Assembly (NCBI GenBank): GCA_002732675.1
Contig: NVRR01000043.1
Location: forward strand, 1-15,298
Direction: 5' to 3'
Source: Sneathiella sp.
Lineage (GTDB): Bacteria > Pseudomonadota > Alphaproteobacteria > Sneathiellales > Sneathiellaceae
DNA length: 15,298 bases
The notes below the pieces were generated by a model. It was not told the origin of the DNA. It did not search any database and saw nothing but the letters and a program-made list of their open reading frames with translations. Shown here piece after piece: positions 6,454 through 13,836 of the stretch; the stretch's first letter is position 1, and every line of letters starts with the position of its first letter. Both the position numbers and the translations under genes were made by a program.

Positions 6454-7158
6454 CTAAATAAGTCTGAACTGTACTGTTTCCAGCCCGTCAATATGCCCGC
6501 TGATGTCGTCGCCCGAAATCAGCGGGCCGACACCCGCCGGTGTCCCCGTATAGATCAGGTCGCCGGGCATCAGGATAAACTCCTGAGACAGGAAAGAAAT
6601 TACGTCGCTGACTGACCAGATAAGATCTGAAATACGGGCGGACTGGCGGGCCTCGCCATTGACTGTTAGCGAAATCCGGGCGTTGGCAATATCTCCGGCG
6701 TCCCCGGCGGGTGTGATCATCCCGCAGGGGGCGGATTGATCGAAGGCTTTGCCGCTGTCCCAGGGGCGGCGCCTGTCCTTGGCAAGTTGCTGGAGGTCAC
6801 GGCGGGTGAGGTCAACCCCCGCGGCATAGCCGAATACATGGTCCTCTGCCTGGGCCGCGCTGATATCATCTGCCTGTTTACCAATGGCAATGACTAGCTC
6901 CATTTCATGATGAAGATCGTTAGTCGCCTTGGGAAAGGGAATGTCGCTGCCACTTGCCACAACGGCATCGGCGGGTTTTGAGAAAAAAAACGGGGGCTCG
7001 CGGTCCGGATCACCCCCCATTTCCCGCGTATGTTCCGCATAATTTCGACCGACACAGAAAATGCGACGAACGGGAAAACGGTGATCTGTCCCTTTCACGG
7101 CAACGGAGGGTCTTGGCTGCGGTTCAATAACATAGTCCATCGTAGGCACTGCTTTCAT
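6454..7158 (-). CDS. Fumarylacetoacetate hydrolase family protein
   Basis: A 234-residue single-domain member of the FAH superfamily: divalent-metal-dependent hydrolases or decarboxylases of oxo acids such as fumarylpyruvate, acylpyruvates or oxaloacetate. Visible are FCVGRNYAEHTREMG at 34-48, FFFSKPADAVV at 57-67, and the metal ligands in HHEMEL (Glu85 and Glu87) and GVDLTRRD (Asp116). The family C-terminal block SDVISFLSQ...MPGDLIYTGTPAGVG spans about 184-211. The length matches small fumarylpyruvate hydrolase-like proteins, but the gentisate dioxygenase and maleylpyruvate isomerase partners are not clearly present, so no substrate is assigned. ATG 7158 is used; ATG 7140 (MDYVIE) is an alternative because neither start has a strong ribosome site. 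The gene is divergent from the metallo-beta-lactamase-fold gene across a 77-base gap. Confidence 0.92.
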   Translation of the reverse strand: MKAVPTMDYVIEPQPRPSVAVKGTDHRFPVRRIFCVGRNYAEHTREMGGDPDREPPFFFSKPADAVVASGSDIPFPKATNDLHHEMELVIAIGKQADDISAAQAEDHVFGYAAGVDLTRRDLQQLAKDRRRPWDSGKAFDQSAPCGMITPAGDAGDIANARISLTVNGEARQSARISDLIWSVSDVISFLSQEFILMPGDLIYTGTPAGVGPLISGDDISGHIDGLETVQFRLI

Positions 7159-7171
7159 TTTCCGATACAGG

Positions 7172-7199
7172 TTGTCGGCGAGCTGTTGACAGTTATACT
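7172..7199 (+). promoter_or_regulatory. Possible promoter of the metallo-hydrolase gene
   Basis: TTGTCG (7172-7177), a 16-base spacer, then TATACT (7194-7199). The -10 is good and the -35 partial. Transcription would begin about 30 bases before the ATG at 7236, inside the short gap shared with the divergent FAH-family gene. Confidence 0.3.
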
Positions 7200-7235
7200 A
7201 AGCCGCAAAAACCAAGAAGAAAAGGCGGATCTGTG

Positions 7236-8087
7236 ATGAATAGCTGGACCATTGGCGAAGTCAAAATAACCCGTGTTGTTGAAGTCGAGGTCACGGGCGG
7301 CACGCGCTTTATTCTGCCGCAAGCAACTCCCGAGGCAATTTTACCCATCGACTGGTTGATCCCGCATTTTGCTTCGGTCGATGGCAAGCTGATTATGAGT
7401 ATTCATGCTTTGATCATCGAAACACCGAGCAGACGGATCATCGTTGATACCTGCCTCGGCAATGACAAGGAAAGGACGATCCCTGCCTGGAATATGTTAC
7501 AGACGACATTTCTGGAAGATCTGGAATCCGCCGGTTATCCGAAAGAGTCTATCGATACCGTACTCTGCACTCATCTGCATGTGGATCATGTGGGATGGAA
7601 TACAATGCTGGTCGATGGAGAATGGGTTCCGACATTTGCCAATGCGCGCTACCTTATTGGTGCTCGGGAATGGGAACATTGGCAAGCGGCGTCACAGGCG
7701 GAATTCGGGGATGTTATCGGCGATTCTGTGGCGCCTGTTGTAGAGGCAGGACTCGCGGATTTTGTCGACATGGATCACCAGATTTGCGACGAGGTCAGCC
7801 TTTTCCCGTCTCCCGGACATACGCCCGGCCATGTTTGCGTGCAAATCCGCTCACGGGGACAGGAAGCCGTCATCACGGGCGACAGCATGCATCATCCCTG
7901 CCAGATAGCCCATCCGGAATGGTCGAGTACGGCGGATCACGATCCTGATGCAGCCCGAAATACCCGAGAAGCCTTTTTGAAGAAATACAGCGAGACCGAT
8001 ACCCTGATCATCGGCACGCATTTCGCGGCGCCGACGGCGGGCCATCTCAAGACACGGGGTGGGAATTCCTATTGGCTAAAAACGTAG
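7236..8087 (+). CDS. MBL-fold metallo-hydrolase
   Basis: A 283-residue metallo-beta-lactamase-fold enzyme. The zinc signature THLHVDH gives His113, His115, Asp117 and His118. The further ligands are His195 in PSPGHTPGH, Asp216 in ITGDSMHH and a late His262 in GTHFAAPTAGH, so both metal sites look complete. There is no signal peptide, so it is cytoplasmic, and it is more likely a lactonase, thioesterase or similar hydrolase than a secreted beta-lactamase. The LHVDHVGW motif followed by a long insert resembles the subgroup related to quorum-quenching lactonases and alkylsulfatase-like hydrolases; the substrate is not predictable from sequence. A GTG at 7233 directly precedes the ATG at 7236; AAGGCGGA just upstream suits the ATG. 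It is divergent from the FAH gene and followed by a glutathione S-transferase gene 225 bases later. Confidence 0.92.
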   Translation: MNSWTIGEVKITRVVEVEVTGGTRFILPQATPEAILPIDWLIPHFASVDGKLIMSIHALIIETPSRRIIVDTCLGNDKERTIPAWNMLQTTFLEDLESAGYPKESIDTVLCTHLHVDHVGWNTMLVDGEWVPTFANARYLIGAREWEHWQAASQAEFGDVIGDSVAPVVEAGLADFVDMDHQICDEVSLFPSPGHTPGHVCVQIRSRGQEAVITGDSMHHPCQIAHPEWSSTADHDPDAARNTREAFLKKYSETDTLIIGTHFAAPTAGHLKTRGGNSYWLKT

Positions 8088-8149
8088 GGTTATAAAGGCG
8101 CGTATACATCTCATCTTTCTGAATTTCTGGTTCAATATGGGATTAAGGA

Positions 8150-8171
8150 GCCGATGACGTCTGCCATCGGC
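8150..8171. repeat. Perfect 7-base inverted repeat (hairpin) after the metallo-hydrolase gene
   Basis: GCCGATG (8150-8156) and CATCGGC (8165-8171) can pair around an 8-base loop. It lies 62 bases after the MBL-fold stop. There is no T-run after it, so it is not a standard intrinsic terminator; it could be a weak terminator, an mRNA-end stabiliser or an operator. Confidence 0.35.
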
Positions 8172-8197
8172 AATTGCGTCGACCCCGCTTAAGAAGG

Positions 8198-8225
8198 TTG
8201 AGCAAGCCGCATTTATCGTTATAAT
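8198..8225 (+). promoter_or_regulatory. Sigma-70-type promoter for the second glutathione S-transferase
   Basis: TTGAGC (8198-8203), a 16-base spacer, then a perfect TATAAT (8220-8225). The predicted start near 8232 leaves a leader of about 80 bases before the ATG at 8313. This suggests the transferase has its own promoter and is not simply read through from the MBL-fold gene. Confidence 0.45.
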
Positions 8226-8312
8226 TAGTAGTCGCAGCAAGGTGCAGGATTTCCAACAGTCGCCCGCCAGCTGAATTTCCTTCGGGGCGCAATCCGAATA
8301 GGAAGAAAATAT

Positions 8313-8945
8313 ATGAAACTCTATGATTTCCCTGGCCCGCCGAGCCCCCGCCGCGTGCGGATTTTTCTTGCCGAAAAAGGGCTGGATATTGAAAAGGTAA
8401 CTGTCAATATTCGTGAAGGGGCTCAATTTACCGACGCGTTCAAGGCGCTTAATCCGCATTGTACCATTCCGGTTCTGGAGCTGGATAACGGAACGGCGAT
8501 TTCTTCCATTGACGCAATCAATCGCTATATCGAGGAAATACAGCCCGAACCGCCGCTGTTTGGCCGGACACCGGAGGCACGTGCCGAGATTAATGACTGG
8601 TGCCACTATGTGAACGTCAATGGGATCATGGCAGTGGCCGAGGCGCTGCGCAATTCAGCCGAGCGTTTGAAGGGCCGGGCGATCACGGGAAGCCGGAACA
8701 TCGAGCAGATACCGGCATTGGCGGAGCGCGGGAAACAACGGGTCCATTATTTCTTCGAGGATCTGGAAAAACAGCTTGCCGACGGGCGGGATTTCGTCGT
8801 CGGTGATACCTATTCCGTCGTCGATACCAGCGCGTTTGTTGTCGTTGATTTCGCGGGCGTCGCGGGGATCGCCCTGCCGGAGGAAATGACCAACGTCAAA
8901 CGCTGGCACGCGGCGATGTCAGCCCGTCCCAGCGCCAGCGCCTGA
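8313..8945 (+). CDS. Glutathione S-transferase family protein, atypical glutathione site
   Basis: A 210-residue glutathione S-transferase-like protein with AGGAAG just upstream of the ATG. The N-terminal domain begins MKLYDFPGPPSPRRVRIFLA, where Ser11 (PSPRR) sits at the usual catalytic Ser/Tyr/Cys position. NPHCTIPVL at 47-55 carries the cis-proline (Pro53). The next motif, normally Glu-Ser for binding the glutathione gamma-glutamyl group, here reads AISSIDAI: Glu is replaced by Ser65 and Ser by Ile66. Glutathione binding may therefore be altered. The all-helical second domain shows FFEDLEKQLADGRDFVVGD and SVVDTSAFVVVDFA at about 149-185. Similar small transferases act in conjugation or isomerisation of oxo acids; with an FAH-family gene 1.2 kb away, a maleylpyruvate isomerase-like role is conceivable but unsupported. 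It converges on the DUF4389 gene with 2 bases between the stops. Confidence 0.9.
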   Translation: MKLYDFPGPPSPRRVRIFLAEKGLDIEKVTVNIREGAQFTDAFKALNPHCTIPVLELDNGTAISSIDAINRYIEEIQPEPPLFGRTPEARAEINDWCHYVNVNGIMAVAEALRNSAERLKGRAITGSRNIEQIPALAERGKQRVHYFFEDLEKQLADGRDFVVGDTYSVVDTSAFVVVDFAGVAGIALPEEMTNVKRWHAAMSARPSASA

Positions 8946-8947
8946 AT

Positions 8948-9361
8948 TTAAGCCTTCTCGGCGGCGCCGTCGTCCTTATCGTCTTTGGACGGTTTTTTCG
9001 CTCGGGGCGCGCGTGGTTTCTTTGGTTCTTTCTCCACTGGCTCGGCGACAATGATGACCTCGTCGGCGGCTTTGGCGGCAGGCGGCGTTTGCGGAGGCCA
9101 GGGGCCCACCGGGAAAGGCTTTTTATCACTCTGGTAGGAGAGGTAGGCCACGACTTCCTTGTTGTATTCTGCCAGCGAGCCGCCAAAGGCCTGCAGCTGC
9201 GCGAAAGGCTCGCCGGTGATCAGCGCCTTGATAAACTGTATAATTGTAATGGCGAACAAAACCGCGCTGGCCACACGGTAGGTGATGGCATAGAGGATGA
9301 TGAACAAAAGCCTTGTCCATGTGGATTTCGATTTGACATTGTCTTTTACATTATCAGTCAT
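8948..9361 (-). CDS. DUF4389 membrane protein
   Basis: A 137-residue protein matching the DUF4389 family. After a short polar N-terminus with several lysines, one long or two short membrane segments run from about residue 17 to 47 (LLFIILYAITYRVASAVLFA and onward). The family block TGEPFAQLQAFGGSLAEYNK (about 49-68), an AYLSYQSDKKPFP motif and a GPWP follow. The last 45 residues are a disordered Lys/Glu/Pro-rich cytoplasmic tail (AEPVEKEPKKPRAPRAKKPS), longer than in many relatives. The function of DUF4389 proteins is not known. It lies 60 bases downstream of the methyltransferase-like membrane protein gene on the same strand and may share its transcript. Confidence 0.85.
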   Translation of the reverse strand: MTDNVKDNVKSKSTWTRLLFIILYAITYRVASAVLFAITIIQFIKALITGEPFAQLQAFGGSLAEYNKEVVAYLSYQSDKKPFPVGPWPPQTPPAAKAADEVIIVAEPVEKEPKKPRAPRAKKPSKDDKDDGAAEKA

Positions 9362-9421
9362 GTAGCGCGCCCCGCATTTAATGAGATCAAAGAAGCTGGC
9401 GAACGAACATATTCCAAGCCA

Positions 9422-9883
9422 TTACAGCCAGCGTCGGACCTTCGCCTTATAGGATACATATTCGTCGCCGAACTTATCTTCAAGGTATGTCTCTTCTTTT
9501 GCGATGACAAACTGCCGAATGACGTAGAGGCAAAAGGGTAAAAGAACGATCGCCAGGAAACTCGAGGCGGCAATGGCGATTCCAACATAAGCGGCAGCCA
9601 TCGCAACATAAATCGGGTTTCTGGAGTATTTATATACCCCATCGGTAATAATTGCCGTGGTTGGTTTCCAGGGCTCGACATTGGATCCGGCGGTTTTATG
9701 TTTTCGTGCTGACATGACCAGGAAAATAAACGAGACCAGGGTGAGGCAACCTCCAATAATCAGCAGAGCCGTCGATCCAGAGCGGCCATTAATCCAGGTT
9801 GAATCAAGAAGTCCGACCATCAAAAAAGCAAAAAAACAAATCGGCGGTGGAATTTTGACGCCGGCGTTATCTGATTCGGACAT
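9422..9883 (-). CDS. ICMT/PEMT-like small integral membrane methyltransferase
   Basis: A 153-residue integral membrane protein of the isoprenylcysteine carboxyl methyltransferase / phospholipid methyltransferase type. About four membrane helices are expected, roughly at residues 14-31, 39-57, 92-110 and 108-125. The C-terminal S-adenosylmethionine region shows DGVYKYSRNPIYVA (81-94), AKEETYLEDKFGDEY (128-142) and YKAKVRRWL at the end, all characteristic. An N-terminal KIPPP motif is also typical of bacterial members. Bacterial homologues are widespread, and in most cases the methylated substrate is unknown, so I do not assign one. Translation begins at ATG 9883 with a strong AAGGAG 7 bases upstream. 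It follows the aminotransferase gene by 46 bases on the same strand. Confidence 0.88.
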   Translation of the reverse strand: MSESDNAGVKIPPPICFFAFLMVGLLDSTWINGRSGSTALLIIGGCLTLVSFIFLVMSARKHKTAGSNVEPWKPTTAIITDGVYKYSRNPIYVAMAAAYVGIAIAASSFLAIVLLPFCLYVIRQFVIAKEETYLEDKFGDEYVSYKAKVRRWL

Positions 9884-9929
9884 GCTTGCTCTCCTTATTT
9901 CAGAAACTCAATGGATCATACGCCTGCCC

Positions 9930-11117
9930 TCAAGCGGATACATTCTCTGCCAAATAGTCAATGGCCGCCTGAACCGCACCGTCGCCATGCGCGATGCCGA
10001 GGGCTTTGAGGCTCATGTCGATCGAGCCTAACGTTCCGAATAACATCGGCGCGTTAAGATGACCCATATGCGCAATCCTGAGAGCTTTGCCGGTGAACGC
10101 GCCAATGCCGACACCGACAATAACGCCGCATTTCTGTTCACAATAGCCATGAATGGCATTCAGGGTTTCCGTATCCGCCAACCGCACGGTCGTGACGGAA
10201 TTGCTGCGCTCTGTCGGGTCGGTAATGTTGAAGGATAAAACACCCCCCTCCACCCATTTCGATACAGCCGCGCGTGTGGCACCCGCCAACAGGCGATGGC
10301 GCAGGAAGATTGCCTCCAGCCCTTCCTCTTCGATCATTTCGAAGGCTTTTTCGAGACCGAAGAGAAGATGCACGGGCGGCGTGCCGGAATATTTCTGGTA
10401 ATGCTCGGGCCCCTCGCGTGCGCTCCAGTCCCAATAGGCGGTACGGAGGGTCGCGGTCTTGTGCCGTTCCAGGGCTTTGTCACTGACGACAGTGAAACTC
10501 AGTCCCGGCGCCATCATCAGACCCTTCTGACAGGCGGCCACAGTGACATCCACCCGCCATTCATCCATTTTATAGAGCGTCGTGCCGAGAGACGCGATGG
10601 TGTCTACCAATAGTAGAGCATCATGACCGGCATTATCCATGGCTTGGCGAATAGCAGGGATGTCATTGACCACACTGGAGGCCGTATCGACCTGAACCAC
10701 CAGGACCGCCTTAATGTCGCCGCTAATGTCCGCCTTCAATCTCTCTTCCACCGCTTCGGGTTTGACGGCAGCAGTCCAACTCCCCGGGAGAACCTCGATA
10801 TCCAGACCAATGGTGCCACCGGCCTGACCCCAGCCAGTAGCGAAGACGCCGCTTTCCAGCACCAGCACCTTGTCATCGCGGCTCAGAACATTGCTGAGCG
10901 CCGCTTCCCACGCCCCATGACCGTTGGCTATGTAGAAATAGGGCGTACCCTTACTTTGCACGATATCACACAAGCTTTTGCGGAGGCGCTCTGTCACGGC
11001 AACAAGCTCTCCTTCGCGGATATCAATGGCCGGGCGGTGCATGGCGGCCAGAACTTCGTCTGGAACCGTTGTCGGTCCGGGGATGCTCAGAAATTGGCGA
11101 CCGTTTCGAACGCTCAT
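9930..11117 (-). CDS. Class V aminotransferase, serine-glyoxylate / alanine-glyoxylate type
   Basis: A 395-residue PLP-dependent aminotransferase of the class V fold, in the serine-glyoxylate, alanine-glyoxylate and aspartate-glyoxylate group. An in-frame start at 11195 would add 26 residues, but ATG 11117 is chosen because AAGGAG lies 9 bases before it and the family N-terminus (GRQFLSIPGPTTVP) starts there. Key residues are Asp172 in LLLVDTIASLG (PLP pyridine nitrogen), the Schiff-base Lys198 in ACQKGLMM and Arg347 in LRIAHMGH (substrate carboxylate). The phosphate loop reads ANGHGAWE (64-71) where plant serine-glyoxylate enzymes have TGTGAWE, so it belongs to a sub-branch. SGTPPVHLLFGLEKAF at 244-259 is typical of the family. 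The likely role is transamination of an amino acid with glyoxylate or a similar keto acid; the donor is undetermined. It appears to have its own promoter in the 93-base gap after the MFS gene. Confidence 0.93.
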   Translation of the reverse strand: MSVRNGRQFLSIPGPTTVPDEVLAAMHRPAIDIREGELVAVTERLRKSLCDIVQSKGTPYFYIANGHGAWEAALSNVLSRDDKVLVLESGVFATGWGQAGGTIGLDIEVLPGSWTAAVKPEAVEERLKADISGDIKAVLVVQVDTASSVVNDIPAIRQAMDNAGHDALLLVDTIASLGTTLYKMDEWRVDVTVAACQKGLMMAPGLSFTVVSDKALERHKTATLRTAYWDWSAREGPEHYQKYSGTPPVHLLFGLEKAFEMIEEEGLEAIFLRHRLLAGATRAAVSKWVEGGVLSFNITDPTERSNSVTTVRLADTETLNAIHGYCEQKCGVIVGVGIGAFTGKALRIAHMGHLNAPMLFGTLGSIDMSLKALGIAHGDGAVQAAIDYLAENVSA

Positions 11118-11126
11118 GGGGTAGTA

Positions 11127-11132
11127 CTCCTT
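11127..11132 (-). promoter_or_regulatory. Ribosome binding site of the aminotransferase gene
   Basis: AAGGAG on the minus strand, 9 bases before ATG 11117. It fixes the start against the longer in-frame alternative at 11195. Confidence 0.7.
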
Positions 11133-11161
11133 CTTGCGCGCATGTTCTGGAGGCGCGACAA

Positions 11162-11189
11162 AGTGTATCTGTTTTTCTCCGTCGGGCAA
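11162..11189 (-). promoter_or_regulatory. Possible promoter of the aminotransferase gene
   Basis: On the minus strand TTGCCC (11189-11184), a 16-base spacer, then TACACT (11167-11162). Both boxes are 4 of 6. The predicted leader is about 38 bases. It would let the aminotransferase be expressed independently of the two MFS genes upstream. Confidence 0.35.
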
Positions 11190-11210
11190 TGGCAAAATGT
11201 TCGGTGCCGT

Positions 11211-12464
11211 TTAGTCATTAGGCTTATCCTTTCGTCGCATCGACATCTGGACATTGCTGTACAGTTGTTTGCTCGATGTGCCCAGGCTGCCAAGCGGTAG
11301 GAAGCTGGCTTTATGTGCCCCGGAGGATCGCTGAATTATCCGCAGTATGGCAAATAATGCCAGGAAGCATGTGCAGGCAGAGATAAAATAAAATAGTCCG
11401 TCTGGTCCCAGCCGACCCATGATTTGAGAGGCGATGATAGGGCCCAGACTTGCGCCGATACCATAGGCCATCAGCAGGCCCGCGGAAATTTGTACCAATC
11501 TGTCCTTATCCGCCATGTCATTTACCTGTGCGGAGGAAATGGGGTAAATTGTGTAACAGAAACCCCCATAAATAATGCCGAAAATATAAATACCGATCAC
11601 CAGTGGTTCGTTGACGGCCCATATAATGCCGCCGCTGGCCACCGCCGTCAACACAGCGGCAAGGGCCAATATAGTCCGCCGGTCGAACTGGTCCGATAAC
11701 CGGCCAATGGGGAATTGTAACAGCATGCCGCCCAATAAAATGCTCGCCATGAAAATAGAAATTTCGCGCACAGACAATCCGACGGAAGTCGCAAAAATCG
11801 GACCCATACTATTGAGCGACGCATTGGTCATTCCGGCTGTCATCGTGCCGATAACGCCAACTGGTGAGACCTTGATCAGGTCACGAAACTTCATGCGTTC
11901 CGGTACGGACGGTTTAGGCGCCTCCGCCCGCGTCAGCAGGATCGGTACGAGGGCAATGGAGAAAATAATCGAGGCGACGGAGAAAAGTTGGAAACTGTCA
12001 GGATTTGCCACATTCAACAGGAATTGACCCATCCCGGCGCCGAGATAGTTGGTGATCATATAAAGCGATAGCACGCGGCCACGATTGGTATTCGTTGATC
12101 GCTCGTTCAGCCAGCTTTCGACAATCATCACCATGCCCGCCATGCAGAATCCGGCAACAGCGCGCAAAACCATCCAGGCAAAAGGATCGATGATTAACAC
12201 ATGGGCAAGCACAGAAACGGACATAACAGACGCGAAGGCGGCGAAAGAGCGGATATGACCGGCGCTGGCGACAATACGCACGGCATAAACGGCGCCGAAC
12301 AGCATGCCGACAAAAAATGCGGCCATGATGACCCCGGTTATTTCAGTCGAAAAACCTTCGAGCTTGCTGCGAAGGCCGAGCAACGTGCCGAACATGGCAT
12401 TTGCCAGCATTAGCAAGCCGTAACTCGAGAGCAACGCCGCGACAGATTTAACGGTCGTCCACAT
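11211..12464 (-). CDS. YcaD-family MFS transporter
   Basis: A 417-residue inner-membrane transporter with about 12 hydrophobic segments. It resembles Escherichia coli YcaD across its length. The most telling block is MVMIVESWLNERSTNTNRGR at 111-130, ending the fourth helix, followed by YMITNYLGAGMGQFLL. The second half carries LLQFPIGRLSDQFDRR (MFS motif A repeat), YTIYPISSAQVND and a late AYGIGASLGPIIAS. The substrate of this subfamily is not established. The C-terminus ends in a longer polar tail (about 380-417), rich in Ser and Lys. It begins 6 bases after the stop of the Bcr/CflA gene, with only a weak ribosome site (GGAAAG), so the two MFS genes form an operon and are likely translationally coupled. 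Confidence 0.92.
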   Translation of the reverse strand: MWTTVKSVAALLSSYGLLMLANAMFGTLLGLRSKLEGFSTEITGVIMAAFFVGMLFGAVYAVRIVASAGHIRSFAAFASVMSVSVLAHVLIIDPFAWMVLRAVAGFCMAGMVMIVESWLNERSTNTNRGRVLSLYMITNYLGAGMGQFLLNVANPDSFQLFSVASIIFSIALVPILLTRAEAPKPSVPERMKFRDLIKVSPVGVIGTMTAGMTNASLNSMGPIFATSVGLSVREISIFMASILLGGMLLQFPIGRLSDQFDRRTILALAAVLTAVASGGIIWAVNEPLVIGIYIFGIIYGGFCYTIYPISSAQVNDMADKDRLVQISAGLLMAYGIGASLGPIIASQIMGRLGPDGLFYFISACTCFLALFAILRIIQRSSGAHKASFLPLGSLGTSSKQLYSNVQMSMRRKDKPND

Positions 12465-12470
12465 AGCCGG

Positions 12471-13694
12471 TTAGCTTTCCGGTCGGTCGGGAGAGTTCCG
12501 CACTGTCCAGACCATGGCGCCCAGCGATAAGGCGCCCAGAACCGCGAAGCTGGCGACCAGCGGAAGGACCGTGCCGTCGTAAAGCTGTGCGATGATCGTC
12601 CCAAGCCCGAGGGAGACAAAAGTCGTGATTGACCCGATAACAGCAGCGGCGACACCGGCGATATGACCCAGCGGTTCCATCGCCATGGCGTTAAAATTGC
12701 CGAACAGGATGCCGATGCAAAAAAAGATCGCCATAAAGAAGCTGACCAGCAGCCAAAGCGGCGGATGACCATTTTCAATATACGTGAAAATCAAGAAAAA
12801 GCAGGAGATGGCTGTCAGGGCAATCAAGGCGTAGAAGGACAGTCGGCGCATGCCGAACTGCATCACCAGACGCGAATTGACAAATGACGCGGTACCGAGT
12901 GCAATGGCCAATACGCCGAAATAGACGGCGAACATCTCACCAACGCCATACTGGTCCTGAAAAATCTGCTGTGACATCGTCAGGTAACCCAAGAAAGCGC
13001 TGAAGACAAAACCGCCGACCAAGGTGAATCCGAAAGCTTCACGATTGCGGCAGACTTCCATTATGGCCCGCCAGATTCTTGCCATGGAAAAGGGAGCACG
13101 CTTTTCAACCGGCAAAGTCTCTTCCTGCCGTATCCCGAACCACAGCACGGTCCCGACACCAAGGGCGAGCAGCACGACGAAAAGGATCCGCCATTCTGCG
13201 AAGAACAGGATGCCTTGGCCGAGCGCTGGCGCCAAAACGGGAACCAAAATGAAAACGGTCATCACCAGGGATACGAAGCGGGCCATGGCACGGCCTTCAT
13301 ATTGATCGCGGATCAGCGCCAAAGACACAATCCGCGGTGCGGCAACGCCGAGGCCCTGCAAGAATCTGCCAATCAGCATGACGGTATAATCCGCTGCGAA
13401 AATCGACATCAGGCAACCGACAATAAACAAGCCAAAGCCCGCATAAATTGCGGGTTTGCGCCCGGTGCTGTCCGAAATCGGACCATAGAATAATTGCCCC
13501 AATGCCATCCCCAAAAACAGCATGACAATCACATATTGGCGATCATTGGGATTTTCGGCGTTGAGGTCCGTGGCAATATCCGACAGCGCAGGCAGCATCA
13601 CATCGATGGAGAGGGCGACCATCGATATCATAAAGGCCAGCAGGGTGACTTGCTCGGCAAATCCGAGTTTTGCAGGTGCCGATGACTGTGTCAC
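12471..13694 (-). CDS. Bcr/CflA-family MFS drug exporter
   Basis: A 407-residue inner-membrane antiporter of the DHA1 drug/proton type, with 12 predicted helices. Helix 1 contains the SIDVMLPALSDIA signature of the Bcr/CflA group, with Asp31 at the acidic position that in relatives takes part in proton-coupled export. The cytoplasmic loop motif A reads GQLFYGPISDSTGRKP (66-81), and GRFLQGLGVAAPRIVSLALI (113-132) forms the motif B region with Arg. Known members export chloramphenicol, sulfonamides, bicyclomycin or cysteine; the substrate here cannot be told. Translation starts at a GTG at 13694 with CGGAG ending 7 bases upstream. A strongly structured inverted repeat that includes a TATAAT box lies just before it. 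The YcaD-like gene follows by 6 bases. Confidence 0.93.
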   Translation of the reverse strand: MTQSSAPAKLGFAEQVTLLAFMISMVALSIDVMLPALSDIATDLNAENPNDRQYVIVMLFLGMALGQLFYGPISDSTGRKPAIYAGFGLFIVGCLMSIFAADYTVMLIGRFLQGLGVAAPRIVSLALIRDQYEGRAMARFVSLVMTVFILVPVLAPALGQGILFFAEWRILFVVLLALGVGTVLWFGIRQEETLPVEKRAPFSMARIWRAIMEVCRNREAFGFTLVGGFVFSAFLGYLTMSQQIFQDQYGVGEMFAVYFGVLAIALGTASFVNSRLVMQFGMRRLSFYALIALTAISCFFLIFTYIENGHPPLWLLVSFFMAIFFCIGILFGNFNAMAMEPLGHIAGVAAAVIGSITTFVSLGLGTIIAQLYDGTVLPLVASFAVLGALSLGAMVWTVRNSPDRPES

Positions 13695-13721
13695 ACGTAC
13701 ACTCCGTTTTTAGCTCTTAAA

Positions 13722-13727
13722 ATTATA
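13722..13727 (-). promoter_or_regulatory. -10 box candidate for the two-gene MFS operon
   Basis: A perfect TATAAT on the minus strand, about 28 bases before the GTG start. No acceptable -35 lies 16-18 bases further upstream (best TATGAA or ATGAAA), and the box overlaps one arm of the inverted repeat at 13723-13790. The promoter, if real, may need an activator or be controlled through that repeat. Confidence 0.35.
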
Positions 13728-13790
13728 GTGAAGGGGCGATGGGTTTCATAGTCCGAAAAATCATCGCCCGATAGCGAAGAGCCACTATAA
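13723..13790. repeat. Nested inverted repeat between the 185-residue gene and the MFS operon
   Basis: Two perfect 8-base stems sit one inside the other. The outer stem is TTATAGTG (13723-13730) with CACTATAA (13783-13790). The inner stem is GGGCGATG (13734-13741) with CATCGCCC (13762-13769), around a 20-base loop. On the minus strand the structure is followed directly by TTTT, so it could end transcription of the upstream gene. A further pair, GCTCTT (13713-13718) with AAGAGC (13777-13782), would compete with the outer stem. Terminator, operator and attenuator-like leader are all possible readings. Confidence 0.55.
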
Positions 13791-13836
13791 GCCTATTTCT
13801 ACGGGTTATGATAGACTGTTTTTAGTCAAACAGCTT

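Noticed and set aside
7184..7199. TTGACA next to TATACT in the FAH/MBL divergent gap
   Set aside because: The two boxes are only 2 bases apart, so they cannot form one promoter; a different -35 (TTGTCG at 7172) fits the spacing better.
8076..8606. 176-codon minus-strand open frame
   Set aside because: It is antisense to the start of a clear glutathione S-transferase and covers its promoter; there is no recognisable domain.
10623..11300. 225-codon plus-strand open frame
   Set aside because: It is antisense to the well-supported class V aminotransferase and has no plausible protein features.
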